Origin: JBBAEA01 sp041656175
GTDB lineage: Bacteria > Myxococcota_A > Bradymonadia > UBA4248
DNA: 19,168 nt
Reading direction: 5' to 3'
NCBI GenBank assembly: GCA_041656175.1
Contig: JBBAEA010000067.1
Coordinates: forward strand, 1 to 19,168
Of this stretch, positions 7,866 through 15,647 are shown one piece after another. A model generated the notes under the pieces. The model was given only the letters and a program-made list of their open reading frames with translations, searched no databases and was not told where the DNA came from. Position 1 is the stretch's first letter. Every line of letters begins with the position of its first letter. The position numbers were made by a program, and so were the translations under genes.

Positions 7866-7965
7866 AAAAGGGCTTAAAAGAGTGCTTTCTTTTTTGGAGG
7901 GGGGTGCGGGGGGAACCTTTTTCTTTTGCAAAAAGAAAAAAGGTTCCCCCCGTGCAAAGCTCTCG
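7866..7965 (-). repeat. 100-bp palindromic repeat B, copy 1
   Basis: This is the reverse complement of 19068-19168, with one substitution and one single-base indel that I can find. Its core has arms starting GGGGGGAACCTTTTT and ending AAAAAAGGTTCCCCCC around a small TTGCAA-type loop, giving a very strong hairpin. A second G/C block (G6-TGC-G6 as read on +) sits on one side. Read on the minus strand it comes 55 bases behind the xthA stop, in the same sense as copy 2 behind the 17177-18940 gene. A 3'-end or termination role is possible, but it lacks a normal closing U-run. Confidence 0.8.
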
Positions 7966-8020
7966 TACTATAGGTGCTTTTTGACAGTTTGTTCACTGTT
8001 TAGAACTTTCTTAGTTCGAG

Positions 8021-8779
8021 CTATAACTCAATGCAAAGCTGTACAGGGCAGTGATCAGAGCCGTAGATATCGTTAAGAATATCAGCGCTGATAAGCGCAG
8101 GTTTTAGCCTCTCAGATACGACGAAGTAGTCGATGCGCCAACCGACGTTGCGCTCGCGTGCTCTTGTTCTATAGCTCCACCAACTATAGGCATCGGTCTT
8201 ATCGGGGTAAAAGTGCCGAAAAGTATCGATGAAGCCTTTACTAAGTAGGGCGCTAAATGCAGCGCGCTCTTCGTCGGAGAATCCAGCACTAAAGTGATTA
8301 GTATCCGGGTTTTTGAGATCGATTTCTTCATGTGCGACATTCAAATCACCACATAAAATGACAGGTTTATTGGTATCTAAATTTTGCAAATAGTTTTGGA
8401 ACGCTTCTTCCCACTGCATTCTGTAACTCAAACGCTTTAAGCCATCTTGAGAGTTCGGAGTATACACGTTGACGAAGTAAAACGTATCGAACTCTAAAGT
8501 AATAACTCTGCCCTCTTTGTCGTGCTCCTCAATTCCGATACCTGTCGTATAACTGAGAGCTGGACGTTTACTGAAAATCGCCGTACCAGAGTAGCCTTTC
8601 CTTTCGGCGTAGTTCCAATATTCGGTGTATCCCTCTGGGTCAAAGTCGTGTTGGCCCGCTTGTAATTTTGTCTCTTGTAGGGCAACGATATCGGCATCCA
8701 TTTTATTAAAGTCTTCAATAAAGTCCTTTTTTAATATGGCACGTAGACCGTTGACGTTAAAAGATATACACTTTAGCAT
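8021..8779 (-). CDS. xthA: Exodeoxyribonuclease III (AP endonuclease)
   Basis: The 252-residue protein is a full-length ExoIII/APE1-family enzyme. It cleaves DNA 5' to abasic sites and has 3'-5' exonuclease and 3'-phosphodiesterase activity in base excision repair in the cytoplasm. All motifs are present: FNVNGLRA (Asn8, Asn10), LQETKL (Glu36), YSGTAIFSK, FVNVYTPNSQ, CGDLNVAHEEIDLKNP (Asp145, Asn147), a YSWWSYR...NVGWRIDYF segment and GSDHCPV (Asp242, His243). The ATG follows AAGGAG at 8785-8790. Only 15 bases separate it from the stop of the RND pump gene, so it is probably transcribed as the last gene of the efflux operon. It is unrelated in function to the EEP domain at 80-2686 though of the same fold, and it has no signal peptide. 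Confidence 0.96.
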   Translation of the reverse strand: MLKCISFNVNGLRAILKKDFIEDFNKMDADIVALQETKLQAGQHDFDPEGYTEYWNYAERKGYSGTAIFSKRPALSYTTGIGIEEHDKEGRVITLEFDTFYFVNVYTPNSQDGLKRLSYRMQWEEAFQNYLQNLDTNKPVILCGDLNVAHEEIDLKNPDTNHFSAGFSDEERAAFSALLSKGFIDTFRHFYPDKTDAYSWWSYRTRARERNVGWRIDYFVVSERLKPALISADILNDIYGSDHCPVQLCIEL

Positions 8780-8794
8780 TAAAACTCCTTATTT

Positions 8795-11700
8795 TTATTG
8801 ATCAATGCGATGTTTTTTTGTTCTGAATATATTACGAATATCTTCCGAAACCATGTAGTTTGCTGGAATAATGTATAAAGTAATCAAAGCCGAGAAGAGG
8901 ACGCCAAATCCAAGGCTAATGGCCATGGGTATTAAGAATCTCGCTTCTTTAGAGCTCTCTAAAATCATGGGAAAGACACCCAAAAACGTCGTTAGCGTGC
9001 TAAGGAAAATCGGTCTAAAACGTCGAATGGAACCTTCTATGATGGCTTCGCGTAAGTTAGCTGTTTCTTCTTTTAACTCGTTAATAATAGTTACAAGAAT
9101 AATGGATGCATTGACTACGACACCCGAGAGGGCGATCATGCCCAAAAAACTAATAAGACTAAGATTATAGCCAAAGATAATGTGGCCCAATAAAGCGCCC
9201 ACGAAACCAAAAGGAATAGCCACCATTATCATGAGAGGTTGAGTGTAGGATCGGAAAGCTACAGCCATCATTCCAAACATAATGAATATAGAGAATAAAA
9301 AGAATAAGGACATCTTATCGTTGATTTCTTGTGAATCGGCTTGCATGCCGCCTAGCCTATAACTAAGTCCTGGAAACTCAACGGCAAGCGAGGGCATGTC
9401 TTGTTTTGCGAATCTCGCACTTACCGATTCGATACTCGTGACGTCGCCATCGATTTCGGCGTTCACCATCAAGACACGTCGGCCATCTTTACGCTGTATA
9501 TTTTTATGTGCTCTGTCTCTCACGACGCTTGCCGCTTGGTTTAACGGAAGCTCGCCGCCGCTCGGTGTTCGCAGTAGGAAGTTATCGACTAGCGCTTCGC
9601 TGACGCGATCTGCTAGCGGAAAGCGTACAAAGACTTTCAACTCGTTGCGGCCACGCTGTTGTCGTAGAGCTTCGGCTCCGTATACTGCAGATCGCAATTG
9701 TCTGGCAAAATCGCTTTCGTTGATCCCCAAGCTTCTCGCTTCTGGCCGCAAGCGATAGGATATTTGCTGCTTCCCCATGCTGCTGTCTACATCGACATCC
9801 TTGACGCCGTCATACTTCTGTAATCTCTCGGCAAAAGCTTCTGCAGCTAAGTTCAGGGTTTCGGCGTTTCGGTGCGTTAGCTCAAACACCATCCCCGCCC
9901 CTCCACTGCTTGGCCCTGCGTTAAACCTAAAACTCATCGCTTCAACGCCTGCAATTTCGCCTACCGCTTTTCGCCATGAGGCCGAAAACTCACTGGAGAC
10001 GAACTTACGTTCAGTCGCTGGTACTAAGTATACTTGGATAGTAGATGATGAGCCGTTCTGTATTCGCGAAAAGACACCGCGTACATTCTCTGCGCCGTAT
10101 TCGTCTATGACCTCAGAGGTTTTGGATAATATATATCGCTGCACTTCCTCCATCTTTTCGACAGGCCCCCCCTCAGCCATTCTGATGGTGGCACGTACTG
10201 TGTCACCCTCGACTTCGGGCATCATGGTGTAACGCATACGACCGCTTGATGCATAACCAACGATCGCAAACAAAGACCCAATACTGATGGCAATGACGAC
10301 GTAGCGCCAGCGCATTGCAAGCTCTAAAGAGCGGCGATAGTACTTGTCGATAAAATATTCAAAACTTGCCGCAATACGCCTTTGAACCAAGCGGATCCAC
10401 TTGAGGAAGCCTTGCGGATTCTGCGCTAAGCCCGCCAAGTGCGCGGGGAGCACAAGCATAGATTCAAAAACCGATATGCAGAGGATAATAATAACTATTA
10501 TCGGTAGCTCTTTATACATTTTGCCCAAGGTTCCAGGCATGTAAATAAGCGGAACAAAAGCTACAATAGTTGTTAATACCGAGAAGATAATCGGCGTCGC
10601 TACACCGTGAACACCCATGATTGATGCTTTGATGGATTCAAACCCGCGCTGACGATAATAATAGATAGACTCTCCAATAACGATGGAGTTATCAACGACG
10701 ATGCCCAGCGCCAAGATAAAACCAAAGAGAGAAATCATGTTAAAAGAAAGATTGAAGTAAACCATAAAACAGATCGCGCCGACAAAGGAAACGACCATGT
10801 TCATCGCACTCCAGAAGGCTAAGCGAATATCTAGTAATATGCCCAAAAATATGAGTACTAAGGCAAGACCCGCAAAGGCATTACTTAAGAGCAAATCTAT
10901 GCGTACCCTATACGATTCTGCTCTGTCTGAGCGTACATCAATGCTGATTTCTTCGGGAAATACTTCGGCGTAAGCTTCAATATAGGCTCTTGTCGCATCC
11001 GATACGCCTATGGGCGTTTCATCGCCTACAGCATATACTTCTAAGCCAATGGCTGGCCTGCCATTATACGAAGCGCTAGAGTCACTTTCTTCGAAGTCAT
11101 CGGTAATTTTGGCAATATCCCCAAGGAGTAAAAGAGTGCCATCACTGTTGGCACGAATCACTACGTTTTCGTACTCCGAGGCCACACGTCTTCGTTGCAC
11201 CGTACGCAACAATACTTCTCCACTCTCCGCTTTTAAGCGCCCCGCCGACAGGTCGATAGAACTCGCCTTCACGGCACTTGCGATGTCACTGATTTTTAAG
11301 TCGTTGGCTTGTAGCGCCTCCTGCGATACCTCAATCGATATTTCGGGATTCTCAGCGTTGCTTAGCTCTACAACGCTAAGCTCTGGCAGCGAGAGTAGCT
11401 CATCTCGCAGTTGCTCCGCGACTTCGCGAAGTGCATACTTATTGACATCTCCCGAAACTAAGACGCTTAAAACGCGTTGGCGCCGCGTCATTTCACGGAT
11501 CAACGGTCGCTCCATATCCGCAGGGAAGCTCGTGATTCTTTGTACTTGACGCTCAACTTCGGTGCGAACTTTGCTGAGATCAGCGCCGTCTAGTACTTCC
11601 AAAATAACGGAACCAGACCCCTCTGAACTTGTGCTCGTCACGGTTTTTACGCCGTCGATTCCGCGAACCGCCTCTTCGATAGCAATGACTATGCCCTCTT

Positions 11701-11920
11701 CGACCTCTTCGGGCGTAGAGCCTGGGTAGCGCGCACTCACTTGTATGGTGCTAGCCTCTGTAATCGGCATAAGCTCCTTTCGTAGTGCGGGGTATAGCAG
11801 CAAACCGCCCACAATAAAGACGAGCATGATCAAGTTCGCTGCGACGCTGTTTCGCGCCATCATAGTCAGCGGGCCTTTGCGCATCTTTTCAGGAATTTCG
11901 TTGTGGATCTCGGTGCTCAT
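8795..11920 (-). CDS. RND-family efflux pump permease
   Basis: The 1041-residue inner-membrane transporter has the usual RND length and two-fold layout. TM1 is at ~23-45, a large porter loop follows, then TM2-6 with the TM4 motif GIVVDNSIVIGES (Asp410-Asn411); the second half repeats this with the TM10 motif SGVVVNASIILV (Asn937). The signature R-PGSTPEEVE near the start and PAHLAG after TM6 fit the HAE1 (hydrophobe/amphiphile) group rather than the metal group. Proton-relay residues differ from AcrB: Asp407 is kept, Asp408 is Asn, and Lys940 is Asn. Such changes occur in a known HAE1-like branch, so the pump is likely active. It works with the adaptor (82 bases upstream) and the outer-membrane factor. 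The ATG is preceded by a stop in frame (TGA), so the start is well placed, though the Shine-Dalgarno is weak. The substrate is unknown. Confidence 0.93.
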   Translation of the reverse strand: MSTEIHNEIPEKMRKGPLTMMARNSVAANLIMLVFIVGGLLLYPALRKELMPITEASTIQVSARYPGSTPEEVEEGIVIAIEEAVRGIDGVKTVTSTSSEGSGSVILEVLDGADLSKVRTEVERQVQRITSFPADMERPLIREMTRRQRVLSVLVSGDVNKYALREVAEQLRDELLSLPELSVVELSNAENPEISIEVSQEALQANDLKISDIASAVKASSIDLSAGRLKAESGEVLLRTVQRRRVASEYENVVIRANSDGTLLLLGDIAKITDDFEESDSSASYNGRPAIGLEVYAVGDETPIGVSDATRAYIEAYAEVFPEEISIDVRSDRAESYRVRIDLLLSNAFAGLALVLIFLGILLDIRLAFWSAMNMVVSFVGAICFMVYFNLSFNMISLFGFILALGIVVDNSIVIGESIYYYRQRGFESIKASIMGVHGVATPIIFSVLTTIVAFVPLIYMPGTLGKMYKELPIIVIIILCISVFESMLVLPAHLAGLAQNPQGFLKWIRLVQRRIAASFEYFIDKYYRRSLELAMRWRYVVIAISIGSLFAIVGYASSGRMRYTMMPEVEGDTVRATIRMAEGGPVEKMEEVQRYILSKTSEVIDEYGAENVRGVFSRIQNGSSSTIQVYLVPATERKFVSSEFSASWRKAVGEIAGVEAMSFRFNAGPSSGGAGMVFELTHRNAETLNLAAEAFAERLQKYDGVKDVDVDSSMGKQQISYRLRPEARSLGINESDFARQLRSAVYGAEALRQQRGRNELKVFVRFPLADRVSEALVDNFLLRTPSGGELPLNQAASVVRDRAHKNIQRKDGRRVLMVNAEIDGDVTSIESVSARFAKQDMPSLAVEFPGLSYRLGGMQADSQEINDKMSLFFLFSIFIMFGMMAVAFRSYTQPLMIMVAIPFGFVGALLGHIIFGYNLSLISFLGMIALSGVVVNASIILVTIINELKEETANLREAIIEGSIRRFRPIFLSTLTTFLGVFPMILESSKEARFLIPMAISLGFGVLFSALITLYIIPANYMVSEDIRNIFRTKKHRIDQ

Positions 11921-12002
11921 TCAATTTACTCTAATCATTCGGTTTAAGCGCTTGTATTGGCATTGTGTTCGCTAAAATACTGAGTCGCGCTCACCTTTTA
12001 CT

Positions 12003-13223
12003 CTACTGCCTAGCTTTGTTTCCTCTGCCTTTACGCCCAGGTCTACCCTCCTCGCCAACGATGCGTAGCTTGCGCCCATCCACTGGAGCAGTCATGAGGG
12101 TGGAAACAATTTTTTCTCCAGACTCTATTCCGCTGGTGACGTAAGCGAAATCTTTGTTTTTGTAAACTATTTCGATGTCGCGTATTTCGAGGCGATTTTC
12201 GTTGTTGCAGACGTGCACTTTATTACCCTCTCTGATCAAAGCGCGAGGAAGGGCTATGGCCTTGACCGCTTTTATTGCTTTAAGTTGCACGCGCACAAAG
12301 CTACCTATAAGTAGCGGGTATTCCTTGGGCTCACCCAAGGGGTCCTCGACCTGAATCAATATTTGTAGCATACGTCCGAGTTTATCTACGCTCCCCATTA
12401 AAGAGTGTATTTGTCCGCGCCTCTTTACGGTTTTTTCGCCAATTTCATAAATAATCTCGGCTTCGCTGCCCACCTCGGCGTTCACCTTCGGTATACCCAA
12501 CCAATCGAGTTGCGAAGGGTACACAGAGACGCGAACCCAATAAGCGTCTGTAGCCGCTAGACTCGCGAGTGCCGTTTGCGTTCCAACTATGTCGCCAACG
12601 TTGACATTGTTTTTCTCTATGATGGCGTCAAAAGGCGCCTTGACCGCGCTTCGCTCAACTTGGCGCTGTGCAAGGCTTACGCTGTTTTTGGCAGCTTCGA
12701 TATTGGCTAGTGCCTCTTGAAGTTGGGGCTCGCGTTTAACAAGGGCAGACTCCTCTTGCGTCAACTCACTGTGCTCAAAACTTTTGGCCAATATCTTCAG
12801 CTCGTTTTCGGCGGCGCGCCCACGAGCGCGCTCTAAGACCAAGGCGATTTCTCGCTGGCGTAGCGTGATTTTAGCGTTCGAGAGCGCAAGCTCATAGTCT
12901 TTGGGCGATATTCTTAACAGCACGTCGCCGCTCTTCACGCGCCCTCCAGGGAACCACTGCGGGTGTGTCCAAACAACGCGTCCGCTCAGCTCCGGGCGTA
13001 AATCCATGAGTTTGGAAGCAGAGGCGGTTCCCGTAGCTTCGAGCGAGAGCTCATGCTCATCGAAGTGAAAACTCTGTACTTCTACTAAAACGCCCGTGTC
13101 GAGGCGCTCACGTGTGGGAGCCGTGCGCTGATCGTGTAAAAAATACCATGCAGCGTAGCTACCAACACCAATGAGCAGAATAAAGAGTGAGAATTGTACA
13201 AAATATGCTCTATACTTCGTCAT
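12003..13223 (-). CDS. Membrane-fusion (periplasmic adaptor) protein of RND efflux pump
   Basis: The 406-residue adaptor links the inner-membrane pump to the outer-membrane channel. One uncleaved TM anchor lies at ~8-28. The first half of the lipoyl-like domain (TGTASASKLMDLRPELSGRV ... GDVLLRISPKDYE) is followed by an alpha-hairpin (~115-195, rich in Glu, Ala, Leu) and the returning lipoyl half (AVKAPFDAIIEKNNVNVGD). Then come the beta-barrel (VRVSVYPSQLDWLGI...) and membrane-proximal domains, with a basic Arg/Lys/Gly tail. It is anchored by TM rather than by lipid. The start ATG has AAGGAG at 13231-13236 and overlaps the stop of the preceding outer-membrane-factor gene by four bases (ATGA), so the two are translationally coupled. 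Confidence 0.93.
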   Translation of the reverse strand: MTKYRAYFVQFSLFILLIGVGSYAAWYFLHDQRTAPTRERLDTGVLVEVQSFHFDEHELSLEATGTASASKLMDLRPELSGRVVWTHPQWFPGGRVKSGDVLLRISPKDYELALSNAKITLRQREIALVLERARGRAAENELKILAKSFEHSELTQEESALVKREPQLQEALANIEAAKNSVSLAQRQVERSAVKAPFDAIIEKNNVNVGDIVGTQTALASLAATDAYWVRVSVYPSQLDWLGIPKVNAEVGSEAEIIYEIGEKTVKRRGQIHSLMGSVDKLGRMLQILIQVEDPLGEPKEYPLLIGSFVRVQLKAIKAVKAIALPRALIREGNKVHVCNNENRLEIRDIEIVYKNKDFAYVTSGIESGEKIVSTLMTAPVDGRKLRIVGEEGRPGRKGRGNKARQ

Positions 13224-14692
13224 TTCGCATCTCCTTGCGTTGCCTCTTCATACGCTCCACTCTCCTTCAATGATTTCAAGCTCTCTCGCGCCGCAGCTTC
13301 TCCCTTATGCGTACCCTCCTCCATCCATGTCCCTCCCATAGCCTTAAATAGCGCAACTTGCATTTGAAGAGCATAGCGCTTGGCGTCAAGGCTTGCTCTT
13401 GATGCCGAAAACAGCCCCTGCAGCGCTGTGAGTACGCGGCTGTAATCGATGCTACCGCTCGAGAAGCTGTTTCGCGATAGTTCTAAAAGTTCACGGCGGT
13501 GCTCAAGCGTTAGCAAGGATTCGTTGTAGTCTAAACGAGCTTGCTCAAACTGGCGTAGCGCTTGCTCGACCTCGTCTACGGCGTTCAAGATAACATTAGA
13601 GTAGAGTATGCGTTGTTGAAAAAACGATATTTTTGCTCTTTGGATTTGGTAGCTTTGTTTTGCGCTCTCCAAAATATTGGCAACAAAGTTTGCAGCAAGG
13701 CTCCAAAATAGCTGGCTAAAAAGTGAGGTAATATCTGTTGAACGCAAGTTAAAAGAAGCTGCTAAACGTAGACTGGGTAAAGAATTGGCAAGTGCTACGA
13801 CTATTTTGGCGTCAGCTTGCTCGACCTGTCGCAGCGCGCTGCGTATATCTGGGCGCCTCTCAAGTAACAGCGCTGGTTCAACAATATAGCCCATCGCAAC
13901 GAGGTCTGGCAGCCCTTCACGCGGCGTTACCTCGAAGTCGTCACCTTGGCTGCCCAAGATTTTCAACCTTTGCATGGCTAGGCGTTCCTGAAGTGCGAGC
14001 TTTTGCGCATTCAATTGCAAGTTTCGCAGTTGCAAGTTTTGCTCCAAGACGTCAACCGCCGACGTTTGCCCCAAACGGTAACTATGCTCGACCAATTCGC
14101 GATAATCTTCGGCAAGCGCAAGCAATTCATCATTTAATTTGCTCTGGGCGCGGTAGTACTGCACGTCAAACCAAGCGAGCACGAACTGCGCGGCGAGGCT
14201 CAAACTAGCGGCTTGTGCAGCATCGCGAGCCATTTCAAGGTTAATTTGCGACACCCGCGTCTCTGCACGCACCTTTCCCCATAAATCGATTTCGTAGCCC
14301 AAACTTAAGCCCAAGCTGTAATTGGGGTCCCAAGGGTTTTTCTCGCCATCTACGCTTCCACTCAATCCCGCGCCAGCTGACACACTTACACTTGGCCACA
14401 AGCCACTTTTTGCCATTTCTACGCCGTATTGTGCGTCCAAAATCTTAAGGTAGGCCACGCGCAAAGTCAGGCTGGCGTCCAAGCACTGCTCCAACGCCTC
14501 GTTAAGTCCCGCGTCGGCGAAAGCTTCCCACCATCGGTCAAGTAGTGGTCCCGAGCGCTCCAACACTATATCGCCGTAGCTCAAACGTGACGCCTCATCA
14601 TCGACTCGCATGCCGTAATAGCGCGGCTTCAAGCAGGCATTGCTGCTAAAACACAGCAAAATAATGAAGCTTATGGTTACAATTCTCTTCAT
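13220..14692 (-). CDS. Outer-membrane factor lipoprotein (NodT/OprM type)
   Basis: The 490-residue protein is the outer-membrane channel of the tripartite pump. A signal peptide ends near SSNAC, with Cys20 a likely lipid anchor although the -3 residue is Ser. Two repeats of a helical outer-membrane-efflux domain follow, each with long amphipathic helices. Typical signatures are LDRWWEAFADAGLNEALEQC, AGLSGSVDG, LGYEIDLWGKVRAE, YFDVQYYR, RRPDIRSALRQVEQADA, and a SxGSIDYSRVLTALQGLFSA segment. These match the NodT/OprM lipoprotein group. It is the first gene of the operon running to xthA, with no clear Shine-Dalgarno but a plausible ATG at 14692. The promoter should lie in 14693-14800. Confidence 0.93.
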   Translation of the reverse strand: MKRIVTISFIILLCFSSNACLKPRYYGMRVDDEASRLSYGDIVLERSGPLLDRWWEAFADAGLNEALEQCLDASLTLRVAYLKILDAQYGVEMAKSGLWPSVSVSAGAGLSGSVDGEKNPWDPNYSLGLSLGYEIDLWGKVRAETRVSQINLEMARDAAQAASLSLAAQFVLAWFDVQYYRAQSKLNDELLALAEDYRELVEHSYRLGQTSAVDVLEQNLQLRNLQLNAQKLALQERLAMQRLKILGSQGDDFEVTPREGLPDLVAMGYIVEPALLLERRPDIRSALRQVEQADAKIVVALANSLPSLRLAASFNLRSTDITSLFSQLFWSLAANFVANILESAKQSYQIQRAKISFFQQRILYSNVILNAVDEVEQALRQFEQARLDYNESLLTLEHRRELLELSRNSFSSGSIDYSRVLTALQGLFSASRASLDAKRYALQMQVALFKAMGGTWMEEGTHKGEAAARESLKSLKESGAYEEATQGDAK

Positions 14693-14763
14693 TTACAAGT
14701 TTTTCATCCATCTGCCAATAGCTTTGACTTCAAAACTACGAACAGCGCGGTATTAGAGTCATT

Positions 14764-14788
14764 TTTTGGTGGGGGAAGTTTCCCCCTA
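14764..14788. repeat. Short hairpin repeat C, copy 2
   Basis: After a T-run comes the core GGGGGAAGTTTCCCCC, a 7-bp stem with a 2-nt loop, matching 2993-3012 except for the loop base. It lies about 70 bases upstream of the outer-membrane-factor start, so it may be in that gene's promoter or leader region. Confidence 0.6.
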
Positions 14789-14811
14789 CGCGCGGGCTTC
14801 CTCAAAAAAGT

Positions 14812-14884
14812 CACAATGCGTATAAATAAAATGCGATGTATTCGCTCAAATCGCTCATTCATCGCATTTTATTTACTTATTGTG
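14812..14884. terminator. Long stem-loop, possible bidirectional terminator
   Basis: AAATAAAATGCGATG (14824-14838) pairs perfectly with CATCGCATTTTATTT (14860-14874) across a 21-nt loop. Outside it CACAAT (14812-14817) pairs with ATTGTG (14879-14884). T-runs lie just beyond on both strands: CCTTTTT after 14884 on +, and ACTTTTTTG on - past 14812. Read on -, it comes about 160 bases behind the stop of the 15045-15605 gene. The stem is AT-rich, so this is not a classical GC-rich terminator; it could also be a protein site. Confidence 0.5.
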
Positions 14885-15012
14885 CCTTTTTATCGGCGAT
14901 CCCGCGCTACCCCCTCTTAAGAAGATTTACGACAGTAAACATTGTGCAAAAAACATTAGCGATGCATTGGCTTTCCAAAAATGCGCTTGCCACAAAAACA
15001 AGTATTAACAAG

Positions 15013-15027
15013 ATATTGTGACAATAT
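15013..15027. promoter_or_regulatory. Palindrome ATATTGT-G-ACAATAT
   Basis: A perfect 7-bp inverted repeat with a one-base centre lies 17 bases behind the stop of the 15045-15605 gene. The size and symmetry resemble a repressor operator, but its place at a 3' end makes that doubtful. Only one copy is seen. Confidence 0.25.
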
Positions 15028-15044
15028 TTCGCTCAAAACCAAAG

Positions 15045-15605
15045 CTACATTTCATCGTCATAACGTGTGGGACTGCGCAATTCACGTACAGATTGGCGAT
15101 ACGCCTTGATGAAGTCGGGGTTCGACTTGAGATCTATGCGCCAGACTCCACCGGTTCTGTATAACGTATAGTTTTTTTGGCGCTCCTTGTTTCTTCCCTT
15201 ATCAAAGTAGACTATTTCAACCTTCGCTTTCCCATCAATAATGTAGTCAAGGAATTTTGTCGAAGTGGGTTTAACGACAAAGCCGCCTTCCTTGGCCATC
15301 ACGCCCATTAACGTGTCCCATGTCCAGAAGAGATCAGCATTCTCGGTATCTCCAGTAGCCCCCAACTCGCGATTCATATTGCTATCGTGCATTGCGTCCA
15401 TGTGCTCTTGTATCTCTTTAGTAAAGGTGCGTTTAAAAGCCTTCAAGTCTTTTTGCTGCGCCGCGTAAATGGCATCATCTAGCACACCCTCGGGCATGGT
15501 GTAAAAATCCCTTGGTTCCAAGCGCATCAAATACATATACAAAGCAGCACTAGCTGATAGAAAAATAATGCCACCCAAAACCAACATCCATTTTTTTAAT
15601 CGCAT
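15045..15605 (-). CDS. Membrane-anchored protein of unknown function
   Basis: The 186-residue protein has a short basic start and one TM segment (~6-26), not followed by a lipobox, so it is likely an inner-membrane-anchored periplasmic protein. The soluble part has an alpha-helical stretch (~40-75, with a Lys/Glu-rich AAQQKDLKAFKRTFTKE) and then beta strands: GGFVVKPTST, DGKAKVEIVYFD, NYTLYRTGGVWRIDL. That layout suggests a small NTF2-like/DUF4878-type alpha+beta domain; this is inference from pattern only. The start ATG follows a GAGAGGG at 15612-15618. It lies 42 bases behind the stop of the 413-residue lipoprotein gene, so the two are probably one operon and may act together. Confidence 0.8.
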   Translation of the reverse strand: MRLKKWMLVLGGIIFLSASAALYMYLMRLEPRDFYTMPEGVLDDAIYAAQQKDLKAFKRTFTKEIQEHMDAMHDSNMNRELGATGDTENADLFWTWDTLMGVMAKEGGFVVKPTSTKFLDYIIDGKAKVEIVYFDKGRNKERQKNYTLYRTGGVWRIDLKSNPDFIKAYRQSVRELRSPTRYDDEM

Positions 15606-15647
15606 AATATCACCCTCTCTTGGCAGTTGAGGCGCTCTTGCGCTTCG

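Larger units (their letters stand above)
7534..8020. other. Intergenic region between convergent genes, with repeats A and B
   Basis: 487 bases lie between the convergent ends of the small lipoprotein and xthA. The content is an inverted copy of repeat A (7591-7704), an AT-rich stretch without features (7705-7865), repeat B (7866-7965), and a short segment holding ACAGT-ttgttc-ACTGT. The open frames here run through the repeats and are not credible genes. Confidence 0.7.
14693..15044. other. Intergenic region with stem-loop and repeat C
   Basis: 352 bases lie between the outer-membrane-factor start and the stop of the membrane-anchored protein gene. It must hold the efflux-operon promoter, for which I see no confident hexamers, and the end of the upstream operon. 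It also carries repeat C copy 2 (14772-14787), a long stem-loop (14812-14884) and a small palindrome (15013-15027). A 61-codon open frame at 14836-15021 overlaps the stem-loop, has no Shine-Dalgarno and no family features, and is not called. Confidence 0.65.

Noticed and set aside
7906..7952. Repeat B hairpin as an ordinary intrinsic terminator
   Set aside because: The stem is strong, but no U-run follows it in either direction; I keep it as a repeat with a possible 3'-end role.
7882..8076. 64-codon open frame on +
   Set aside because: It lies mostly in repeat B, ends inside the 3' part of xthA and reads as homopolymer-derived residues.
13792..14208. 138-codon antisense open frame
   Set aside because: It is wholly inside the outer-membrane-factor gene, which is clearly the real coding strand by motif content.
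14836..15021. 61-codon open frame on +
   Set aside because: It starts inside the long stem-loop, has no Shine-Dalgarno and shows no family features.
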